The position numbers were made by a program, and so were the translations under genes. Of a stretch of DNA of 64,000 bases, positions 52,294 through 60,643 are shown piece by piece. The notes beneath the pieces were generated by a model. It ran no database searches, was not told the origin of the DNA, and saw nothing but the letters and a program-made list of their open reading frames with translations. The stretch is from assembly GCF_012396315.1 (NCBI RefSeq), contig NZ_JAAXPF010000001.1, positions 1 through 64,000 on the forward strand, written 5' to 3'. Every line of letters starts with the position of its first letter. Position 1 is the first letter of the stretch. The DNA is from Corynebacterium mucifaciens (GTDB lineage: Bacteria; Actinomycetota; Actinomycetes; Mycobacteriales; Mycobacteriaceae).

Positions 52294-52881
52294 GTGAGTG
52301 ACTCTGCAAAATCGGTGGCTGTCCTCGTTTCGGGTACTGGCACGTTGCTACAAGCGATTCTCGACGCCCAAGGGGCGGGTTACCGGGTTGAGCTGGTAGT
52401 GGCGGACCAGATGTGCCCCGGAATCCAGCGTGCGGAAGACGCCGGAATCCGCACAGCCGTGGTGCCAATGGAGGCCAACCGCGACGAATGGAACGCCAAA
52501 CTCGCCGCGGCGGTGGCCGCGGCCGAGCCGGGCATCGTCGTTTCCGCGGGCTTCATGCGCATCCTCGGGCCGGCGTTCTTGGAGCAGTTTGAGGGGCGCA
52601 CCATCAACACCCACCCATCATTGCTGCCCTCCTTCCCGGGCGCTCATGCGGTGAAAGACGCGCTGGCGCACGGGGTGAAGGTGACCGGGTGCACCGTGCA
52701 CTACGTGGACGCCGGGTTGGACAGCGGGCGAATTATTGCCCAGCGAGCGGTCGAGGTGGACGCGGGGGACACTGAGGCGGAGCTGCACGAGCGCATTAAG
52801 AAGGCTGAGCGGGAGCAAATTGTGGAGCTGCTGCGCAACGCCGACATCGTCAACGGAAAGGCTGTGTTCAATGTCAACTGA
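52294..52881 (+). CDS. purN: phosphoribosylglycinamide formyltransferase PurN
   Basis: A 195-residue GAR transformylase. [16 protein letters not shown] binds the GAR phosphate, [32 protein letters not shown] contains the catalytic Asn/His region in its second half, and [19 protein letters not shown] holds the essential Asp. It uses 10-formyl-tetrahydrofolate in purine synthesis. It overlaps purH by 11 nt. Confidence 0.96.
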   Translation: MSDSAKSVAVLVSGTGTLLQAILDAQGAGYRVELVVADQMCPGIQRAEDAGIRTAVVPMEANRDEWNAKLAAAVAAAEPGIVVSAGFMRILGPAFLEQFEGRTINTHPSLLPSFPGAHAVKDALAHGVKVTGCTVHYVDAGLDSGRIIAQRAVEVDAGDTEAELHERIKKAEREQIVELLRNADIVNGKAVFNVN

Positions 52882-54418
52882 GGCGAAGCGGGACATCAAG
52901 CGCGCCCTCATCAGTGTGTACGACAAGACCGGGCTGGAGGATCTGGCCCGTGCGCTGGGCGAGGCAGGCGTGGAAATCGTCTCCACCGGCTCCACCGCCA
53001 AGCGCATCGCTGATGCTGGCGTTGCCGTGACTGAGGTGGCGGAGTTGACCGGGTTCCCGGAGGTCCTCGACGGCCGTGTGAAGACGCTCCACCCGCGCGT
53101 GCACTCCGGCATCCTGGCAGACCTGCGCAAGGACAGCCATGTCGCCCAGCTGGAGGAGTTGGGGATTGAGCCGTTCCAGTTGGTGGTGGTCAACCTCTAC
53201 CCGTTCGAGGAGACCGTCGCTTCCGGCGCGAACTATGATGAGTGCGTCGAGCAGATCGACATCGGCGGCCCCTCGATGGTCCGCGCCGCGGCGAAGAACC
53301 ATCCGTCCGTGGCAGTTGTGACCTCCCCGCAGCAGTACGGCGACGTTGTGGAAGCCGTCAACAACGGCGGCTTCACGCTCGAGCAGCGTAAGCACCTCGC
53401 GCTCGACGCCTTTTCGCACACCGCGCGGTACGACACCGCGGTATCTGCCTGGCTCGCCTCGCAGCTGGGGGCAGACAGCCCCGTTTCCGGCCCGGACACG
53501 ACGCCGCTGCGCTACGGCGAGAACCCGCACCAGGCTGCGCACCTCGAGGGCGAAGGCTGGGGCCTTGCGGCCGCGCAGCAGCTCGGCGGCAAGGAAATGA
53601 GCTACAACAACTACCAGGATGCCGACGCAGCGTGGCGCGCCGCCTGGGACCACGAGCGCGCGTGCGTCGCCATCATCAAGCACGCCAACCCGTGCGGCGT
53701 GGCGGTGTCCGACACCTCGATTGCGGACGCGCACAAGAAGGCACACGCCTGCGACCCGGTCTCCGCGTATGGCGGGGTGATCGCCTGTAACCGCGAGGTC
53801 ACGCTGGAATTGGCCGAGCAGATCAAGCCGATCTTCACCGAGGTCGTGGTGGCGCCGTCCTACGCTGCGGACGCGCTGGAGCTGCTGCAAACAAAGAAGA
53901 AGCTGCGCATCCTTCAGGTCGAGCCCAAGCAACAGACCGAAGAGCGCAAGCAGATCGCCGGCGGCTGGCTCGTCCAAGAGCGCGACAGCTTCCAGGCGGA
54001 GGGCGACTCCGCCGCGAACTGGACCCTTGCAGCCGGCGAGCCCGCTGACGCGCAGACGCTGGCGGACCTCGAGTTCGCGTGGCGCGCCGTGCGATGCGTG
54101 AAGTCGAACGCCATTTTGATTGCGGCCGAAGGGGCGTCGGTAGGCATTGGCATGGGCCAGGTCAACCGAGTTGATTCTGCGAAACTCGCCGTCGACCGCG
54201 CGAACACGCTCGACGAGGGCCACAACCGCACCAATGGCGCGGTCGCGGCCTCCGACGCGTTCTTCCCCTTCGCCGACGGCTTCCAGCTGCTCGCGGATTC
54301 TGGTGTGAAGGCCGTGGCCCAGCCCGGCGGGTCCATCCGTGACGAAGAAGTAATTGCCGCCGCCAAGGAAGCGGGTGTGACGATGTACCTCACCGGCACC
54401 CGTCACTTCGCCCACTAG
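52871..54418 (+). CDS. purH: bifunctional AICAR transformylase / IMP cyclohydrolase PurH
   Basis: A 515-residue two-domain enzyme for the last two steps of IMP synthesis. The N-terminal MGS-like cyclohydrolase domain (about 1-200) includes [20 protein letters not shown] and [16 protein letters not shown]. The transformylase domain has [25 protein letters not shown] with the catalytic Lys-His, and [14 protein letters not shown]. The ATG at 52871 lies within the end of purN; the longer upstream frame is inside purN and rejected. Confidence 0.96.
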   Translation: MSTEAKRDIKRALISVYDKTGLEDLARALGEAGVEIVSTGSTAKRIADAGVAVTEVAELTGFPEVLDGRVKTLHPRVHSGILADLRKDSHVAQLEELGIEPFQLVVVNLYPFEETVASGANYDECVEQIDIGGPSMVRAAAKNHPSVAVVTSPQQYGDVVEAVNNGGFTLEQRKHLALDAFSHTARYDTAVSAWLASQLGADSPVSGPDTTPLRYGENPHQAAHLEGEGWGLAAAQQLGGKEMSYNNYQDADAAWRAAWDHERACVAIIKHANPCGVAVSDTSIADAHKKAHACDPVSAYGGVIACNREVTLELAEQIKPIFTEVVVAPSYAADALELLQTKKKLRILQVEPKQQTEERKQIAGGWLVQERDSFQAEGDSAANWTLAAGEPADAQTLADLEFAWRAVRCVKSNAILIAAEGASVGIGMGQVNRVDSAKLAVDRANTLDEGHNRTNGAVAASDAFFPFADGFQLLADSGVKAVAQPGGSIRDEEVIAAAKEAGVTMYLTGTRHFAH

Positions 54419-54430
54419 AAAGGCAGTATC

Positions 54431-55291
54431 GTGCCCTCCAAGGTCGCTGCGCTGGCCCTCACCGCGGGCCTCGCGCTTCCCACGTCCTCCGTGCCGAATT
54501 ACACCGCGATCGAACAGATCCCGGTGGTTGGTGAGCCCTTTGTGCAGACGTACAACCAGTTGCCGCAGCAGGTGCGTGACGCGGTGCGTCTGCCGCTGCC
54601 GTTGACTGCGTCGGGTCAGCATCACGCGGCATCTGCCGCGGAAATTCAAGCGCAGCTGGACCGTCTTGTGGCGGATGTGGTGGCGCGCCACGGTGGGCGA
54701 GCGGCGGTGTCCGTCGGCGGCTTCACCGCGGGCGACAACAGCCCGGTGCCGGCGTTTTCCACCATGAAGGTGCCGCTTTCCATCGCGGCGTTGCGGCAGG
54801 ATCAGTCCATGTACCCCGATGCGGAGATCGCTGTGACGCGCTCCGACAACCCGGCTGCGCACCGCATGTTCGCCCGCGTGCCTGCCGCTGGGTACGAACG
54901 CGTGATCCAGGAAGCGGGTTCACGGACGTCGACCCCGGTTACGGCCAGAATGAGCACGTTGTGGACCACCAGCGACCAGGCCGAGTTCGCCTCCGGCTTG
55001 CGCTGCGTGCCCGGCCACGAGCCGGTGTTGGACATGATGGGGCGCATCGTGGACTACCAGCACTGGGGGCTGGGGCGCATCGGCGGCGCCCGCTACAAGG
55101 GCGGGTGGTACACCTACCAGGGTGGGCACCTGGCCCGTCAGTTCGGTCTCATCCCTGGGCCGAACGGCGACATCGCCGTGGCGATCACTGCCCACAACAC
55201 GAAGGGGTACGAAGGCAGCTTCCGCATGCTCGGCGAGCTCGCCGACGGGCTTGCCGCAATGCGCGGCGACTTGCCCACAGCGCGCTGCTAG
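54431..55291 (+). CDS. SxxK serine hydrolase, beta-lactamase-like, paralogue 1
   Basis: A 286-residue protein with a short hydrophobic N-terminus that may be a signal peptide. Its class A beta-lactamase/PBP-like landmarks are S110-T-M-K113, S138-D-N140 and K223-G-G225. The Glu166-type deacylation motif of true beta-lactamases was not found, so hydrolysis of beta-lactams is doubtful. Two Cys (C192, C286) could form a disulfide outside the cell. It follows purH by 12 nt and has a paralogue at 55966-56844. Start is GTG at 54431 with AAAGG upstream. Confidence 0.82.
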   Translation: MPSKVAALALTAGLALPTSSVPNYTAIEQIPVVGEPFVQTYNQLPQQVRDAVRLPLPLTASGQHHAASAAEIQAQLDRLVADVVARHGGRAAVSVGGFTAGDNSPVPAFSTMKVPLSIAALRQDQSMYPDAEIAVTRSDNPAAHRMFARVPAAGYERVIQEAGSRTSTPVTARMSTLWTTSDQAEFASGLRCVPGHEPVLDMMGRIVDYQHWGLGRIGGARYKGGWYTYQGGHLARQFGLIPGPNGDIAVAITAHNTKGYEGSFRMLGELADGLAAMRGDLPTARC

Positions 55292-55357
55292 GCTTCTCAC
55301 AGACGAAAGCAGTGATTGTTAACGGTGCCGTGCAGGGGCCGTACGGGAGGCGCGGGC

Positions 55358-55972
55358 ATGACGAATCAAGGCTCCAGCAAGTGGACACCTGACCAGCCGC
55401 ACTCGGCGGGTCCGAACAACGAGGCCACGCAGCAGTTCGGCGCCGTGCCGCGGCAGCAGTACCAGCAGCAGCCGTACGGTCAGCAGTATCCGCAGCCACC
55501 CTACGGCCAACAGTATCCGGCCGGCTACCAGCAACCGGAAAAGCGAGGCGGGCCGAATACGTGGTTGCTCTGCTCGTTGCACTCCTGCTCGCCGCGCTCG
55601 TTGGCGTACTCGCGTTTCTGGGAGGCTCCGGGGCGTTTACGCACACCAGCGAGCCGGTGACCAGCACGGTCGTGGAGACACACCCTTCCAGGCTCGAGCG
55701 CCCAATCGCCGGAGTCCGTGGCGCCCGCGCCTGAGCCGGCGGCGAAAAAGCGCACGTATTCCCATTACGCGCCAGACACAAGTGTGACCACCGCAAGTTT
55801 CGCTCCCAACGTGTTCGCGGCGTTTCAGGATGCTTACGCCAGCACGGGCACGACGGAGGTCACGGTGAGCGCGTATAGCCCAGAAACCAAGTTGACCTAC
55901 CGTATGTCGTGCTCCGGTGACGAAGTCGTATATTGCTCCGGCGGGAACAACGCCCGGGTGCGCATTTGGTAA
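55358..55972 (+). pseudogene. frameshifted Pro/Gln-rich membrane protein gene
   Basis: Three pieces make one protein only if the frame changes twice. The first (from ATG 55358, with GGGAGG upstream) encodes a Gln/Tyr/Pro-rich cytosolic tail with repeated PYGQQYP units. The second (about 55560-55680, frame shifted by -1) encodes a clear transmembrane helix, VVALLVALLLAALVGVLAFL. The third (about 55682-55972, back in the first frame) encodes an extracellular domain ending SCSGDEVVYCSGGNNARVRIW. In the original frame a stop occurs at 55658-55660. Homologous intact membrane proteins with a GGNNA-type C-terminus are common in Corynebacterium as I recall. Decay, assembly errors or recoding are all possible. 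Confidence 0.7.
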
Positions 55973-56844
55973 AGGCCAGCCGCCTAACGGGCGCGCTCGG
56001 GATCGCATGCTCCGTGCTTGCCGGGTGCTCAGGCGCAAGCGAACAGGACACTGTGGTGGTTACCTCGACGTCGTTCGTGGCCGAGACTCCTGCCTCTGCG
56101 CCGCTGACGTCGGATGCCCCCGGCCCAGAAGCACCGGTGGCCTCAGGCGAAGCGAAAGCGCTTCTCGACGCCACGGTGGCCGACGTCACGGCCGCGTTCG
56201 GCGGTGAGATCGGCGTGGCTACGGTAGGGGAGCGAGGCCCGGTGACAGCTGGGTTCACTGATGCCACCCCCGCATGGTCCACGATGAAGGTGCCCATCGC
56301 TGTCGCGGCTACGCGTACACAGCCCGGGCTGGAGAGCGACGTTCGCGCCGCGATCACGGTGTCCGATAACGACGCGGCTGGGCGCCTCTTTGACGCTGTC
56401 GGGCCCGATGCGGTCGACTCGGTGCTCTCGGAGGCCGGTGTGCAGGCCCGAGTGAATTTGGTGGATCTGCGCCCCGAATTCAGCACGTTCGGGCAGACGC
56501 TGCTCAGCGCGGCCGACGAGGCGGTCCTGGCTGATTTCCTCCCATGTGTGGACGGATCGGGCTCTGTCTTGGGCTACATGGGGCAAGTGGAAGCTTCCCA
56601 ACGCTATGGGCTTGGCGCTGTGGGGGCGTTGTTCAAAGGTGGGTGGGGGCCGGATACGGCCGGGAGATACCACGTTCGGCAGCTCGGGCTTATTCCCCGG
56701 GGCGACGGGGTGTGGTCGCCGGTGGCGTTGACAGCGATTCCCGCCGACGGCACGTATGAGACGGGACAGGCCATGCTGACAGCGGCCGCTACGCGTCTCG
56801 CGGAGGCATCCCCGGCTTTGCCGGCGGCGCGCTGCCAGCCCTAA
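55966..56844 (+). CDS. SxxK serine hydrolase lipoprotein, paralogue 2
   Basis: A 292-residue lipoprotein (lipobox LAGC, C21). Motifs match paralogue 1: S105-T-M-K108 within PAWSTMKVPIAVAATR, S133-D-N135, and KGGW later, again without an obvious Glu166 equivalent. The start is taken as TTG at 55966, which overlaps the stop of the preceding frameshifted gene and leads straight into the signal peptide (VKASRLTGALGIACSVLAGC); no ATG or GTG fits. It converges with amtR and stops on the base before the amtR stop. Confidence 0.78.
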   Translation: MVKASRLTGALGIACSVLAGCSGASEQDTVVVTSTSFVAETPASAPLTSDAPGPEAPVASGEAKALLDATVADVTAAFGGEIGVATVGERGPVTAGFTDATPAWSTMKVPIAVAATRTQPGLESDVRAAITVSDNDAAGRLFDAVGPDAVDSVLSEAGVQARVNLVDLRPEFSTFGQTLLSAADEAVLADFLPCVDGSGSVLGYMGQVEASQRYGLGAVGALFKGGWGPDTAGRYHVRQLGLIPRGDGVWSPVALTAIPADGTYETGQAMLTAAATRLAEASPALPAARCQP

Positions 56845-57522
56845 CTAGTCCTCCTCGCGCGAGACAAGCGCAACCAGCTCCAGCATCCGCTCAGTGCGGT
56901 GCTCCGGCAGGTCTGTGTGGAGCACGTCCAGTACGGCGTCGGCGAGGGTGACGGCGGGTTCGGGCAGAGCGTCGTCGACAAGCGGGTACGGCGCGGTGCC
57001 GGTGTTGTCGCGCATCTCGATGGCGGCAAGGGTCATGTGGAACGGGAGGTCCAGGCGCGGGTCGTCCTCGCCGACGATCTGCGCGGCCAAGTCGTGGAAA
57101 ATCGCCTCGAGTTCCTGCCGGGCTTCGTGGTACTCGGCGAACTCCTCCGAAACCAACACCGGCAGCTGGTAGAGCCTGCCGATGTTCCAGTTGGACGAGA
57201 GCAGAATGCGCGATTCGGCGGCGACGAGCGCCCACAATTTCACGGTTGCGGTCTCGTTCGTCTTCGCCAGGTCGGAGGCGAGATCCAGCGCGGGCTGCAA
57301 CGTGCCCATCAGCAGCGTGAGGAAGATGTCCCGCTTGGAGGGGAAGTGGTAATAGAGCGAGGCCTGCCGCATCCCCACCGCGTCCGCGATGTCGTGCGTG
57401 GAGGTGGTGGCAAAACCCTTCCGGGTGAATAGCTCTGAGGCGGCGTCAAGGATCTCGTCCCGCGCGGTGGCGCCTCGCCGGCGGGGGCTCTGTTTGCGGG
57501 GCCGTCCAACCGGTTTCGCCAT
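56845..57522 (-). CDS. amtR: TetR-family nitrogen regulator AmtR
   Basis: A 225-residue TetR regulator. The N-terminus VGRPRKQSPRRRGATARDEI and the helix-turn-helix TTSTHDIADAVGMRQASLYY, followed by HFPSKRDIFLTLL, closely match my memory of C. glutamicum AmtR, including NVGRLYQLPV-like WNIGRLYQLPVLVSEEFAEY. AmtR represses nitrogen-assimilation genes until GlnK relieves it. Its position after purH and before the ribosomal genes agrees with C. glutamicum. AAAGGA lies 10 nt upstream of the ATG. Confidence 0.93.
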   Translation of the reverse strand: MAKPVGRPRKQSPRRRGATARDEILDAASELFTRKGFATTSTHDIADAVGMRQASLYYHFPSKRDIFLTLLMGTLQPALDLASDLAKTNETATVKLWALVAAESRILLSSNWNIGRLYQLPVLVSEEFAEYHEARQELEAIFHDLAAQIVGEDDPRLDLPFHMTLAAIEMRDNTGTAPYPLVDDALPEPAVTLADAVLDVLHTDLPEHRTERMLELVALVSREED

Positions 57523-57585
57523 AACCGCGCATCCTTTCCGTTGTGGCTCGCTTCTGGTGCGTCCCAGACGCATCACTATAGACGA

Positions 57586-57631
57586 GAAGCGCCCGCTCTC
57601 GACCCTCCGGTGAGGGGAGTGCGGGCGCTTC
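57586..57631 (-). terminator. terminator of the rpmB-rpmG-rpsN-rpsR operon
   Basis: GAAGCGCCCGC pairs with GCGGGCGCTTC across about 24 nt that contain a smaller CCCTCC/GGAG-type pairing. It lies between the rpsR stop and the amtR start; on the minus strand the stem is followed by TCGTC, a weak T tract. Confidence 0.65.
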
Positions 57632-57673
57632 TTAAGAGCCGAAGACTCTACGCTGTCATCGTCAACCGGCTAT

Positions 57674-57922
57674 TTAGCGGGTGGTGAACGGCAGAAGAGC
57701 CATCTCGCGCGCGTTCTTTACAGCGGTAGCGACCTGGCGCTGCTGCTGCGGGGTCAGGCCCGTGACGCGGCGGGAGCGGATCTTGTGGCGGTCGGAGATG
57801 AACAGACGCAGGGTCTCAACATCCTTGTAGTCGACCGACTCGATGCCCTTCGCCTTCAGCGGGTTCTTCTTCGGGCGACGGGACTGCTCAATGCGCGGCT
57901 TACGCGAATTGTTGCGCTTCAT
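57674..57922 (-). CDS. rpsR: 30S ribosomal protein S18, cysteine-free form
   Basis: An 82-residue S18. [20 protein letters not shown] and [20 protein letters not shown] are diagnostic. No cysteine is present. AAGGAGG precedes the ATG at 57922. It is the last gene of the rpmB-rpmG-rpsN-rpsR operon. Confidence 0.96.
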   Translation of the reverse strand: MKRNNSRKPRIEQSRRPKKNPLKAKGIESVDYKDVETLRLFISDRHKIRSRRVTGLTPQQQRQVATAVKNAREMALLPFTTR

Positions 57923-57936
57923 ATTGTGAGTCCTCC

Positions 57937-58242
57937 TTACCACGAAGACTTACGGACGCCAGGCAGCTCACCGCGGTGAGCCATCTCGCGCATACGGACA
58001 CGGGAAACACCGAACTTGCGGAGGTAGCCGCGGGGGCGGCCGTCGCGCGAGTCACGGTTGCGCACGCGCACCGGGGAGGCGTCGCGCGGCTGGCGGTTGA
58101 GCTCGAACTGGGCGTCAAGGCGGTCCTCGTCGGAGGTCTCCGGGTTCTTGATGATTGCCTTGAGCTCGTTGCGACGCTCCGCGTAGCGGGCGACGATCTC
58201 TTTGCGCTGCTCGTTCTTAGCGATCTTGGACTTCTTCGCCAT
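57937..58242 (-). CDS. rpsN: 30S ribosomal protein S14, zinc-free form
   Basis: A 101-residue S14. It is the long form without the two CxxC motifs of the zinc-binding 61-residue type. The C-terminus [20 protein letters not shown] is fully conserved. It begins 3 nt after rpmG. Confidence 0.97.
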   Translation of the reverse strand: MAKKSKIAKNEQRKEIVARYAERRNELKAIIKNPETSDEDRLDAQFELNRQPRDASPVRVRNRDSRDGRPRGYLRKFGVSRVRMREMAHRGELPGVRKSSW

Positions 58243-58245
58243 GGA

Positions 58246-58410
58246 TTATCGCTCCTCGCGGAATTCGACGTGCTTGCGCACAACCGGGTCGTACTTCTTC
58301 AGCGTGATGCGGTCCGGGTTGTTGCGCTTGTTCTTACGGGTCACGTAGGTGAAACCGGTGCCCGCAGTGGACTTGAGCTTGATGATCGGGCGGATATCGT
58401 TACGTGCCAT
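58246..58410 (-). CDS. rpmG: 50S ribosomal protein L33, zinc-free form
   Basis: A 54-residue L33 starting [19 protein letters not shown] and containing [20 protein letters not shown]. It has no Cys, unlike zinc-ribbon L33. Its ATG shares one base with the rpmB stop (TAATG). Confidence 0.95.
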   Translation of the reverse strand: MARNDIRPIIKLKSTAGTGFTYVTRKNKRNNPDRITLKKYDPVVRKHVEFREER

Positions 58411-58646
58411 TAGATCTTCTCACCTCGCGCGCGGATCTGGGCAACGACGGACTCGATACCGTCGCGGTCGATGACCTTGAGGCCCTTAGCGGAGACGTTC
58501 AGGGTAATGGTACGGCCCTCGGAGGGCAGGTAGAACCGGCGCTTCTGCACGTTGGGGTTCCAACGGCGCGAGTGGCGGCGGTGCGAGTGCGAGACAGTCT
58601 TGCCGAACGACGGCTTACGTCCCGTAACCTGGCAATGTGCCGACAT
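58410..58646 (-). CDS. rpmB: 50S ribosomal protein L28
   Basis: A 78-residue L28 ([35 protein letters not shown]). It has a single Cys, so the CxxC pairs of the zinc-binding form are missing. First gene of the operon. The 224 bp upstream (58647-58870) carry TTGTCA/TACACG-like elements with 16-bp spacing but no clear Zur box. Confidence 0.96.
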   Translation of the reverse strand: MSAHCQVTGRKPSFGKTVSHSHRRHSRRWNPNVQKRRFYLPSEGRTITLNVSAKGLKVIDRDGIESVVAQIRARGEKI

Positions 58647-58870
58647 GGGTTAGCTTCCTTACTCTTCTTGCCGCCCACGACACGATCGCGATGTGAGGTA
58701 AAGCGCCAGGTGAGAAGCGGAGTGAGGGTCCGCAGCCAGCGCGAGTGCAATCGGTTGACGCAGGCGTATACGTGTACTTCGACAACAGCGAGTGACAACC
58801 CTACCGTCTCAGGCCTCTATCTCCTAATCGCAGCATCGTTTGACAACGCCCGCGCTCCGCGCAAATCCGC

Positions 58871-59796
58871 CTACAGGGACGCCAGCAGCGTGACGGCCGC
58901 GACGGCCACGGCCACGGGTGCGAGGACCGCACCCCACGCAACAAACCGGCCCCACGGCACGTCGGCGCCGGCGCGGCGCAGCTGGTCGGCCCAGAGCAGC
59001 GTGGCTAGCGACGCCCACGGGGTCACCACCGACCCAGCGTTAACCCCGACGAGGAGAGCCATCGAACTCGCCGCGTCCCCGGCTGCGGGTTCCAGTAAGA
59101 GGTACGCCGGGATGTTGTTCACTGCGTCGGCGGTCACCGCACCCGCGGCTGCGACGACCCCGGGGTGCGCACCGGCGAGCGTGCCCGTCAGTGCCGCGGT
59201 GCCCCCGTCGGACGCTGGATCTGCGGCGCGTTATCTGCATGGGTGGGGGCAGTGTGACGGTGCCTCCAGCGCGCAAGGTAGGCGGCCACCACCGCAACCA
59301 GGATTGCGGCCGCGGCTGGGGCTGCGGCGGCACGCATGTAGTCGTGGCCCGAGCTGAAGATGCCTCCGCCGAGCGCGAGCAGGTTGGTCAGGTTAGACAC
59401 CGGCAGCGGCAAGGAGGCCAGATTGGCGATTTAGACCACCGCGAGTGCGGCGGCAGGCTCCGGCAACCGGTACCGCGCCGCGAGCTGGATTGCCAGCGGG
59501 GTGACCATGATCGCGGTTGTGTCTAAGGAAAAGAACACTGTAGACGCGACCGACAGGAGCAGAAGGCCCGCCTAGGCAACCTCGCGGCTCGCGGTGGCGC
59601 GCTCAAGCTGTACGGTCAACCATGCAAATAGGTGCACCCGAGCCGCCAAGTTGACTGCAGCGGACATGCCGACGGCGAACGTCAGCACGGGGAGCAGGCG
59701 CGCGGCGAGGGTGGCCGCCGCCGATGTGTTGACGGCGGCGAGGAGCGCGAAGACCGCTGCTGCGGCAAGGGGCGCAAGAACGTGGCGGTGGGGCAT
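58871..59796 (-). pseudogene. decayed ArsB/SLC13-type membrane permease
   Basis: Conceptual translation from ATG 59796 (MPHRHVLAPLAAAAVFALLA) gives an ion-transporter family permease. After an in-frame TAG at 59572-59574 (Trp position expected) it continues AGLLLLSVASTVFFSLDTTA, then meets a TAA near 59431 before IANLASLPLPVSNLTNLLAL. Near 59235 the frame shifts, and the rest (GAVTADAVNNIPAYLL; NAGSVVTPWASLATLLW) is read in another frame to the stop at 58871. With two nonsense codons and one frameshift it cannot make a full-length pump. Relatives export arsenite or move di-acids or Na+. Confidence 0.82.
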
Positions 59797-60007
59797 GGGT
59801 GTGGGGATCGGAGGTTCGTCGATAGGCAGGCGAGCAATTAGGTAAACGCGCAAGTGAACTGTAAGATACTGCAGGTTATTCGGCGACCGCCGGATGAAAC
59901 GACCATTTCGCACCCAACTCGGGCACGATCTTCGCGCTTTGTTTCGCGTCGCGCGACGAGAGCGCGGAGAACCGACCCGTAGTTCAATCCTGAGGGAGAC
60001 GAATCAT

Positions 60008-60277
60008 ATGAGGAAAGACATTCACCCGGATTACCACCCGGTGATTTTCCAGGACGCGAACACAGGCCACAAGTTCCTGACCCGCTCCACCCTGACCTCC
60101 GCACGCACCGAGCAGTGGGAAGACGGCAACGAGTACCCGCTCATCGTGGTTGATGTCACCGCTGAGTCCCACCCGTTCTGGACGGGCGCGCAGCGTCTCA
60201 TGGACACCGCCGGCCGCGTGGAGAAGTTCAACCAGCGTTTCGGTGGCATGGCCCGCCGCAAGAAGAAGGCCAACTAG
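60008..60277 (+). CDS. rpmE2: 50S ribosomal protein L31 type B, zinc-free form
   Basis: An 89-residue type B L31 with the diagnostic [16 protein letters not shown] and SHPFWTG; no Cys. GAGGGAG lies about 10 nt upstream. The region before it (59850-60007) contains GAAACGACCATTTC, a small inverted repeat that might be a poor Zur-like site. It is followed by rpmF. Confidence 0.95.
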   Translation: MRKDIHPDYHPVIFQDANTGHKFLTRSTLTSARTEQWEDGNEYPLIVVDVTAESHPFWTGAQRLMDTAGRVEKFNQRFGGMARRKKKAN

Positions 60278-60298
60278 AGGGGATAAAGGAGACTCACC

Positions 60299-60472
60299 AT
60301 GGCAACACCGAAGTTCAGGAAGTCCCGCGCGAACACGCGCACGCGCCGTTCCCAGTGGAAGGCGGACAACGCGGACCTGCAGACCGTCAAGGTCGACGGC
60401 CAGGAAGTGCGTATTCCGCGCCGTCTGGTCAAGGCAGCTCAGGCTGGCCTGATCGACGTCGAGCAGTTCTAA
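60299..60472 (+). CDS. rpmF: 50S ribosomal protein L32, cysteine-free form
   Basis: A 57-residue L32, [20 protein letters not shown] to [14 protein letters not shown]. It lacks the zinc-binding cysteines of many L32 proteins. AAAGGAGA precedes the ATG, 21 nt after rpmE2. Confidence 0.94.
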   Translation: MATPKFRKSRANTRTRRSQWKADNADLQTVKVDGQEVRIPRRLVKAAQAGLIDVEQF

Positions 60473-60502
60473 GCACTCCGGGCCGATCACGCCCGCACGA
60501 AC

Positions 60503-60535
60503 AAACCGGTACCCCTCGCAGGGTGCCGGTTTTTC
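60503..60535 (+). terminator. terminator after rpmE2-rpmF
   Basis: AAACCGGTACCC pairs with GGGTGCCGGTTT (one wobble/mismatch) around CTCGCA and is followed by TTTCT. It ends the rpmE2-rpmF transcript. Confidence 0.85.
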
Positions 60536-60643
60536 TCTGCGTCGGCGACGGCCAGGGCGTACAGCAACCGTTCAGAAAACGTTACGTTTGGCAGCGCACG
60601 GCCTCAAGGGCACCTGCAGGGTGGTCGGGCATAATTTGCCCTC

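Noticed and set aside
52874..54862. Open frame of 662 codons antisense to purH and the next gene
   Set aside because: Arg/Val/Leu-rich shadow; purH is beyond doubt.
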